From positions 1 through 64,000 of the forward strand of contig QANZ01046202.1 in NCBI GenBank assembly GCA_003254925.1: DNA of 64,000 nt, written 5' to 3'. Position numbers and translations under genes: made by a program. Under the pieces are notes generated by a model, which made no database searches, was not told the origin of the DNA, and saw nothing but the letters and a program-made list of their open reading frames with translations. Below are positions 56,977 through 64,000 of this stretch, one piece after another (positions within the stretch are counted from its first letter, which is position 1; every line of letters begins with the position of its first letter). This DNA comes from Chamaecrista fasciculata. Taxonomy: Eukaryota > Streptophyta > Magnoliopsida > Fabales > Fabaceae.

Positions 56977-57178
56977 TGTAAGAGAAAAGGATATTCTGAA
57001 TAATATTTGCCTCAATTTAATATTGTGAATAGTACACCAATATATAGCAGCTGTAGGAAGCTCAGAGATGCTTCTATTCTAACCTATTCTACACGTCACT
57101 ATAACAGAATTACACTGTAATGGAAAGGTAATGGACAACTGTAGGAAAATAGAATTTTCTAGATCCTATTCTCTAATA
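56977..57178 (-). repeat. 3' LTR of the copia element
   Basis: A 202-bp repeat. Read on the minus strand it begins TATTAGAG and ends CTTACA, so the usual TG start appears as TA in both LTRs. It is the partner of 61556-61757. Confidence 0.93.
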
Positions 57179-60100
57179 TTCCCCCGCAAACTCAAGGGAC
57201 TATCAAGAACTTTGAGTTTGGAACGCAGAGTCACAAAGCTTGACTTGGGAAGAGGTTTGGTTAGAATATCAGCAACTTGATCACGAGCTGAAATATGGGA
57301 GACAGAAATGCTGCGCTGTTGCACTTCTTCTCGAACAAAGTAGAGGTCGAGCTCCATATGCTTTGTGCGAGAATGAAGGACAGGGTTGCCGGCTAATAAA
57401 ACAGTGCTTTGATTATCGCAGTACACCATTGTGGGTTCTGCATAAATGGGAAAAGAGAGCTCAGACAACAAGGACTTGAGCCACAAGATTTCAGAGACAA
57501 CCAATGCAAGGGACCGATACTCTGCCTCTGTAGATGATCGAGATACGACAAGCTGTTTCTTGGAGGTCCATGACACAAGGTTTGAACCAAGATACACACA
57601 ATAACCGGATGTAGAGCGTCGATCAACCAAATCCGACGCCCAATCAGTGTCACAGAGAGCAACAAGGCGAGAACGAGGACTAGAAGTAATGGTTAACCCC
57701 ATGTGAGTGGTGCCCTTGAGATAGCGTAAGATTCTTTTGACAGCCAACCAATGTTGCTCTAACGGCCGCTGCATGAACTGGCTGACCTTGTTAACAGAGT
57801 AAGCAAGGTCAGGCCGAGTAACACACACGTATTGGAGGGCACCTACAGTTGATATGTATAGTGTAGGATCATCAAACACTGTTGTGCCATCGAGAGTCAG
57901 TCTAGTATTTGCAGCCATCGGTGTGGATTGGGCTTTGGCCTCATGCATGTTAGTTTTAGTCAAGAGATCAGTTATGTACTTCGTTTGACTGAGATGCAAG
58001 CCACCATGAGGTAACTGAGTCACTTGAATGCCTAAGAAAAAATGTAGAGAACCCAAGTCCTTCAGTGCAAACTTGCGATTGAGAGTCTGTATAAGATGGT
58101 TGACTTCGGTAGAGTTGCTGCCAGTCACAATGATATCGTCCACATACACCAAAACATACAGTAGAGAATTGTGAGTGTGACGAATAAACAGAGAGATGTC
58201 ACTTTTAGCACCCTTAAATCCCAAACTTTGTAAAGTAGCAGCTAAACAGTTGAACCCTGCTCTTGGTGCTTGACGCAACCCATACATGGATTTCTTCAGT
58301 TTACATACCAAAGATGGATCACCCTTGTGAAAACCTGGTGGTTGAGACATATAGACGTCTTCATAGAGTGTCCCATTCAAAAAAGCATTGTTGATATCTA
58401 ACTGTCGAATAACCCAATTGTTAGTGACAGCAATAGAGAGGACAATGCGTACAGTAACTGGTTTAATCACGAGACTAAATGTCTCGGAGAAGTCGAATCC
58501 GGGTTTTTGAAGAAACCCTTTTGCAACCAACCTCGCTTTGTAGCGATTGATTGAGCCATCAGGGTTTTATTTGAGTCAAAAAATCCATTTGCAGCCAATT
58601 GGGGTGCGTCCAGGAGGTAGAGAGACCAAGTCCCATGTGTGATTGGCAATGAGAGCATCATACTCCTTAATCATGGCATCCTTCCATTTGGGTTGAGCAA
58701 GGGCAACCTTGACAGATGTAGGTTCTATAGCAGCATGATAAATCTTGGGTTTGAAGATACCGGCCTTTGCTCTAGTGGTCATGCGATGAGTATTGGGATC
58801 ATCCTGAAAGTCAGCAGAAGAGACACCAGGAGCAATTTTGTATCGAGTGCCACTGGAGGTAGCAGAGGAAGCAACAGAAGTGGGAGAAACTGAAACAGAT
58901 TTGTTGGGGGTTGCAGCAGCAGACAGTTGTAAAGGATCAGCAGATGTACCTGAAACCTGCAATGGAGAAATACTGGCAGAACCATTAGAGTGAGATACAG
59001 GTTAATTTAGTGACAATGTGGGAAGACTAGAAGAGATAGAAGAGGAGGAAATGATAGGAATTGAAGGAGTATGATGGGAAATAGAAGTAGAGGTAGAAGT
59101 AGAGGGAAGTGAGGATGAGTTTGAGGGAAGAGATGCAAATGGGAAAACAGTTTCATCAAAGACAACATCACGGGACACAAATATTCTTCCTTGAGGGTCA
59201 AGACATTGATAACCCTTATGTTGAGAGCTGTAGCCAATAAAAGTACACTGCACAGACCTATATTGTAACTTGTGAGAATTATATGGGCGAAGATGTGGGA
59301 AGCATGCACAGCCAAATGTGCGCAGAAGAGAATAATCAGGAATAGTACCATGTAATAATTCATAAGGGGACAAAAGATTAAGTGTAGGAGTTGGCAATCG
59401 GTTAATTAAGTGAATGGAAGTGAGGAAGGCACAATCCCAGAACTGCATAGGAAGTGATGCAGTGGACAGTAATGACAAAACTGTCTCAACTAGATGCCTA
59501 TTCTTGTGCTTAGCCAAGCCATTTTGCTGCGGAGTATAAGGACAAGACAATTTGGGTTGAATACCATGAGTTTCAAGAAAAGGTTTGAGGGCCATAAATT
59601 CACCCCCACCATCACTTTGAAGTGCTTTAATTTTATGTTCAAATTGAAGTTCAACTTTGTTTTTAAACAAAGGAAAAATCTTTGCAACATTAGACTTGGC
59701 TTTTAAAAGATAGATCCATGTAAAGCAACTATAAGCATCAATAAAATGAACTGAATATCGAAAACCATGAAAAGAATTAATGGGGGCAGGTCCCCAAACA
59801 TCCGAATGAATTAATTCTAAAGGTGTATTATAGACAGTATTAGAATGCTGATATGGTTGGCGATGAGACTTAGCTTGACAACATGGAACACATAAGGAAT
59901 GAGATTCTTTATTAAATTGTGGCATATTACACTTGTTAAAAACTGTGTTTACAACTGATATATTAGGATGGCCTAAACGCTTGTGCCACAGAAGAAAAGA
60001 AGAAGGTGAACAAGAAGCAGATGTGTGAGCTGAAAGAGTAGAAGGCACGAATGAAGAATGAGAAGTAGATATCACAGCTGGAAGAGGACGCAGCTGCAAA

Positions 60101-60531
60101 TCACAGAAGCAATAGAGACCATCTTTAACCACTCCCCGGAGCAAGACTCTCTGGGTATCCTGACATTTAACAAGACAATGGTTAGAGTGAAATTCAAAAA
60201 ATACTCGATTATCAGAAGCGAATTTGGACACACTTAGGAGATTTTTAGTGACAGATGGAGCATGAAGTAAATGAGTGAGAAAAAGAGATTTAGAAGAGGA
60301 AGAAGAAGAAGGTGAAACTTCAGCACAACCCACATGACTAAATGTGATACCTGTACCATCAGTTAGATGGATCGTAGTATTACCATTGTATTCAGATGCA
60401 CTGCCAAGGGACGAAAGAGTTGAAGTCACATGATTATTTGCACCGGAATCGAGATACCAATTTGAGCTCAACCCATCCTCAGAGGCAGCATACAAGGATT
60501 GTGCTTGNTAGTGGATCCTGGAAGGAATCAT
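57166..60531 (-). pseudogene. copia pol remnant: protease, integrase, RT, RNase H
   Basis: Three frame pieces on the minus strand. Piece 1 (60531-59002) has the protease box WYLDSGANNH, the integrase zinc region (HKRLGHPN...CVPCCQAK) and the catalytic core with DVWGP and QSDGGGEF. The third catalytic position in the QQNGLA motif is Lys instead of Glu (codon at 59509-59511). A stop follows at 59002-59004. Piece 2 (to about 58576) holds the linker and the start of RT (WKDAMIKEYDAL), then stops. Piece 3 (58530-57166) has RT with the YVDDIIVTGS active site, then RNase H (STEAEYRSLA; TKHMELDLYF) and the end of pol, reaching into the left LTR. It cannot encode a full polyprotein. Confidence 0.93.
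60508..60508. other. Single N within the copia gag-pol junction
   Basis: The N lies where the gag zinc knuckle is expected, between the Arg/Gly-rich gag tail and the protease. It may mark collapsed or missing sequence. Confidence 0.7.
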
Positions 60532-61531
60532 AGAGTTAGGCTTTTATCAAGTTTTGTCAAGTTTTTTTTAATTTTTCCGCTGCGCTCCCTCTGTGATTTC
60601 CCAACATGAGGTCGGTTATTGTTAACAGAGCGACCACCTCTGCCTCGACCTCCTCTAAAGGAGTTTCGCCCACCTGAAAACCTGCCAGCAGAAGAAAAAG
60701 GAGCAAAAGGCCTAATATTGTTAACAGAAGAACTATCAGTGGGTTTGGATTTGGGAGGAACAGAGCTACTCTGTTCAAGATTAGCAGTCAAAATGGGGGC
60801 AGATTCCTTCTTAAATTTCTCAATTTGTTCCTCATGGGCAACAAGAAGACTCTCAATGGCTGTAACAGAGTAAGGGTCAGTGCGAGATGTAATGGAAACA
60901 ATAAAACCATTATATTCTTCAGGTAAACCATCCAAAATAGCTTCAATATGATCAACAGTAGTAAGTGGTGCGCCAACAACAGCTAAACTATCAACTAGTT
61001 TCTTAATCTTTAACAAATAATCAGTAGCAGATAAGGCTCCTTTCTTAATGGACCTAAGCTGTGTTTTGAACTGATGTATTTTAGCTTTTGTTTGAGAAAT
61101 AAAAAACTGTTCAAGTTTTTCCCAAACCTGAAAGGAATACTCACACCCTACCATGCGAGTAAGCATGCTACTGGACATTGAGGCAAGCAACTACGACATT
61201 AAAACTGGTCTTGTTGTTCCCAGGCCAGAAAAGCTTCATTAAATTTACCATGGAGCGCATCATCATCAGAAAGAAATTGAGTGGGAATCACATGAGCTCC
61301 AAGCAAAAACTTCTGTAGCTTATAGCCTTTAATGGTGGTCATAGCCTGTTGTTTCCATGGGAGGTAGTTGTCATCATCTAGCTTGATAGACACTGGATGG
61401 GGGTCAAATTTCGACTCTATGGTAGACACAGGGATAGAAGAGGAAATAGGAGTGGTAGTAGAAGGAGGCAATCGAGGAGAAGGAGTGACATTAGAGGTAT
61501 ATGTAGCAGAATGCGCAGAGGGAGCAACCAT
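60528..61531 (-). pseudogene. copia gag remnant, frameshifted
   Basis: An ATG at 61531 opens gag (MVAPSAHSAT), with the DDNYLPWKQQ box typical of plant copia gag. The frame ends in a stop at about 61199 after AWEQQDQF and resumes in another frame at about 61190 (MSSSMLTRMVG...VWEKLEQFF). That second part is a UBN2-type gag domain running to an Arg/Gly-rich tail (SFRGGRGRGGR). The usual CCHC zinc knuckle between this tail and the protease is absent. The missing piece lies next to the N at 60508, so either the element or the assembly lost it. Confidence 0.88.
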
Positions 61532-61543
61532 GGAATCAAAATT

Positions 61544-61555
61544 GCTCTGATACCA
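61544..61555 (-). promoter_or_regulatory. tRNA-iMet primer binding site of the copia element
   Basis: On the minus strand the 12 bases TGGTATCAGAGC directly abut the 5' LTR end. They match the 3' end complement of plant initiator methionine tRNA, the standard copia primer. Confidence 0.92.
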
Positions 61556-61757
61556 TGTAAGAAAAAAGAATATTTGGAATAATATTTGCCTCAATTTAAT
61601 ATTGTGAATAGTACACCAATATATAGTAGTTGTAGGAAGCTTAGAGATACTTCTATTCTAACCTATTCTACACGTAACTATAATAGAATTACAATGTAAT
61701 GAAAAGGTAATGGACAGCCGTAGGAAAATAGAATTTTCTAAATCCTATTGTCTAATA
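61556..61757 (-). repeat. 5' LTR of the copia element
   Basis: A 202-bp partner of the left LTR. Its outer edge lies 339 bp upstream of the JMJ21 start codon, so LTR sequences lie in or next to that gene's promoter, in opposite orientation. Confidence 0.93.
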
Positions 61758-61762
61758 AATAA

Positions 61763-62096
61763 TACGATATGATATTAATATTCTAATTCTGTACAGTGAG
61801 TGGGAAAGCAGCTAAGAAAAAGCAAAAGAAGATTCGGAGAAAGAGATAATAAACTGGAGAATGAACTCAGGTAGCGTACGCTAACCGCGCACACGGTAAG
61901 GAAACGCTTTAGAATACGCGATCCACGCGCGAATCAATTCCCCGTGGAATGCACACAAGTCTTTGACGCTATTCATCTGCATTTTCGCGCCGTTGTACCT
62001 GTATCTCATTCCCTAACGATATCTGAAGTGCAGAGAAGGAGGCTGGTGATTTTGGATTCGATTTTGCAATACAATTCTAATCTGCAAAGGACACGG
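61763..62096. other. JMJ21 proximal promoter and 5' UTR
   Basis: This 334-bp stretch between the copia element and the ATG must contain what remains of the proximal promoter and leader. It has a GC-rich part (cgcgc-type words at about 61885-61990) and no clear TATA box, as in many housekeeping-type plant genes. Confidence 0.5.
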
Positions 62097-63902
62097 ATGG
62101 AGAATTCTACGGTGCAGTCGGCGGGAGGACCAATAGATCGCAGAGCAGATGCTCTTGGTGACCTTCGACTCCTTCCCGATGAAATCCTCTGCGCAATTGT
62201 GGAGCAACTCACTCCTCGAGACGTTGCCCGCCTCGCTTGCGTTAGCAGGTATATCTATAACTCTCGCTTTGTTTATCAGTAAGCGTATGAACATTCCAGT
62301 TCTGCTATCTCTCTCTCTTTGTTGTTCTGGTATTACGAGTGTACTAGCCTCTCCTTTTGCTTCGATTTATTCATTCTTATTTCCTTATTGATGCCCAAGC
62401 TCGGGTTTTGTGATTTAAGAACATCCTGTCTCTCCCTTTGCAATCTTCTGCTTAGTATTGTCCTCAGGATGGTCTAAAAACAAGCTTAGTAGTTATTATA
62501 TTTACTATTTCTTTTGAATTATGAGAGACGATTTTCTTTTTAGTTCAACTTAATTTGGCAAGCTATGAACTGCAGTTCGAACAGTAGAAATACAATGGGA
62601 GTTTAACTTTTATTATAATCTATTATGCTCCTTTTTCTTATGATATATTTGGTTGCGTGCTTCTTTTTAAAGGGAATTTTGATAAAAGTATGATACAATT
62701 TTCTGTCACATATCTAATAACTGGATTTTTTTTTATACGCAGTGTAATGTACATACTATGCAATGAAGAACCACTATGGATGAATTTATGCCTCAAAGGA
62801 AGGTCTGGTTTACTTCAGTATAAAGGCTCTTGGAAGAAAACGGCCTTGCATCAGTATGTCTCTGAGCACGTGTTATAGTGCTTTCCAATTAGATTTACTC
62901 TCTGTCATGTTGCTGAAAGTTTATCAACTGGGAATTCGCTAGCTGTATGATGCTTTATTTCACTTTCTATTTCATGCAATTTTTAACGTATGTGCAATTG
63001 GGCAAATTTTGAATGCAGTGAGAATTTGCCAGACAAATATAAAGAGGGCAACAGAGGACCTCTGCATTTTGATGGTGAGTGATCTGATACCATGGGCTCT
63101 TCTATTTTGTGGGCATTTTTAAGTTATATGGTGATAAGCAATGTTAGAAACAAATTTTCTCTAAAGCGGATATTGACACAATGCTCGGCTGATCTACCAT
63201 TCTGCAGGATTCAACTCCTTGTTTTTGTATAGAAGATTATACCGGTGTTATACCAAGTTGGATACATTTTATGCAGATAATGGAAATGTGGAAAGAAGAA
63301 AAGATGTCTCTCTAGAAGACTTCCGTGATGAGTATGATGGGAAGAAACCGGTACAATGTTAAAACTCTGTAATAGTAATTAATTGACTTCCTCCAAATTG
63401 TGCCAATGCCTATTGTTGAGCTCCATCATTCCATTGTTTCACTTGTCCGACAATTTTGTTTTGCTAAATAAAAAAAAATGTGTGCAAATTTGCAATTTTT
63501 CTCACAAGCACTTGGGTACTGTTTTCTCCATCCGTTTTCTCCTTAAGAAAATGAGAAAACATTATCCTTTATGAAAATTGTTATGCAATTTCAATATCTA
63601 AGAACTCATATATTGTGAATTATTGATAGTTTTTTCTTGAAGCAATAAATATTTATTGGTTTACTTTTTGTTAAGGTGAGATTTTGATGAATTCTACATC
63701 CCAGGTAATAGTGACTGGACTGGCTGATACATGGCCTGCAAGGCATACATGGACAACTGAGCAACTGTTGCTAAACTATGGAGACGTAGCATTCAAGATT
63801 TCTCAAAGGAGTTCACGGAAGATCAAAATGAAGTTTAAGGATTATGTCTCATACATGAAACTTCAGCATGATGAAGATCCGTTATACATTTTTGACGAAA
63901 AG
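62097..63902 (+). CDS. JMJ21: F-box and JmjC domain protein, JMJ21-like, 5' part only
   Basis: Five exons, 62097-62248, 62743-62853, 63019-63074, 63208-63350 and 63705-63902, join in frame with GT-AG introns and give the first 220 residues. The gene continues past the window. After a short acidic leader, the F-box spans about 22-60 (LRLLPDEILCAIVEQLTPRDVARLACVSSVMYILCNE). The following part (PLWMNLCLKGRSG; YKGSWKKTALHH; FHFDG-like LHFDGFNSLFLYRRLYRC; NGNVERRKDVSLEDF) and the JmjC N-terminal lead-in (KKPVIVTGLADTWPA; WTTEQLLLNYGDVAFKISQ; KMKFKDYVSYM; DEDPLYIFDEK) match At1g78280/JMJ21. The Fe(II)-binding residues lie beyond the window. Such proteins are 2-oxoglutarate-dependent hydroxylase/demethylase relatives; the substrate is unsettled. 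A copia LTR ends 339 bp upstream. Confidence 0.93.
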
Positions 63903-64000
63903 GTACTTGTATAGATTTATTTATGTTTGTAACTCCCCATTCCTTTTCCTTTCTTTCTTCCCACAGTTTTATAGTTCTTAAAAGAGTTTGGGGATTTCTT

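Larger units (their letters stand above)
56977..61757 (-). mobile_element. Defective Ty1/copia retrotransposon, 4.8 kb, 5-bp TSD
   Basis: Equal 202-bp LTRs lie at 56977-57178 and 61556-61757, and the direct repeat aataa is at 56972-56976 and 61758-61762. On the minus strand the primer site TGGTATCAGAGC directly follows the right LTR (plus-strand 61544-61555). A purine tract (gcgggggaa) directly precedes the left LTR (plus-strand 57179-57187). The order gag, protease, integrase, RT, RNase H is typical of copia. By hand count the LTRs differ at about 16 of 202 positions. Frameshifts and stops break gag and pol, and the integrase catalytic Glu is replaced. Short LTRs and compact size suggest a Retrofit/Ale-like lineage, but that is an inference. 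Confidence 0.96.

Overview
The window is nuclear DNA of a flowering plant. It has GT-AG introns, AT-rich spacers, plant gene families with plant-typical exon layouts, and a dense mix of plant transposons. The proteins resemble eudicot homologues; the sequence alone does not let me name the species.

Six host genes are supported. From left to right they are: a UDP-glucosyltransferase of the UGT85A type (minus, about 5.0-6.6 kb, two exons); an EXORDIUM/PHI-1 secreted cell-wall protein (plus, 31.3-32.3 kb, intronless); a PP2A activator PTPA (plus, 35.9-37.0 kb, intronless); the F-box protein FBW2 (plus, 42.5-43.7 kb, two coding exons); a plastid class II DAHP synthase (plus, 52.6-55.8 kb, five exons); and the 5' part of an F-box/JmjC protein like JMJ21 (plus, from 62.1 kb, five exons, running off the right edge). 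A short EXORDIUM pseudogene lies between EXO and PTPA. From memory, EXO, PTPA and FBW2 are At4g08950, At4g08960 and At4g08980 in Arabidopsis. UGT85A genes sit next to DAHP synthase (At1g22400/At1g22410) and next to JMJ21 (At1g78270/At1g78280). The window therefore looks like a largely intact ancestral gene order that is split up in Arabidopsis.

Most of the rest is transposon. A 5'-truncated LINE (1.3-3.6 kb) abuts a fragment of a MULE arm. A 1.9-kb Mutator-like element with telomere-like repeats in its arms and a perfect 9-bp target duplication occupies 7.98-9.92 kb. A degraded 7.2-kb Ty1/copia element (13.4-20.65 kb) has a 1.7-kb MULE nested in it, which carries a presequence-like open frame. 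The 21.1-23.8 kb stretch is packed with four MULE-like palindromes. A TRIM (24.5 kb), two tRNA-derived SINEs (27.1 and 48.1 kb), a hAT MITE (0.87 kb), more MULE-type elements (46.3 and 49.6 kb) and a defective 4.8-kb copia element (57.0-61.8 kb) directly upstream of JMJ21 complete the list. Many of these are bounded here by target-site duplications read from the sequence.

The sequence has seven single-N positions and one 27-N gap. Two of them are flanked by near-identical copies and look like unmerged contig overlaps. I found no convincing new biological system. The best candidates for a second look are the nested MULE with its captured-looking frame, and the family of MULEs whose arms are built from about 30-bp repeats.
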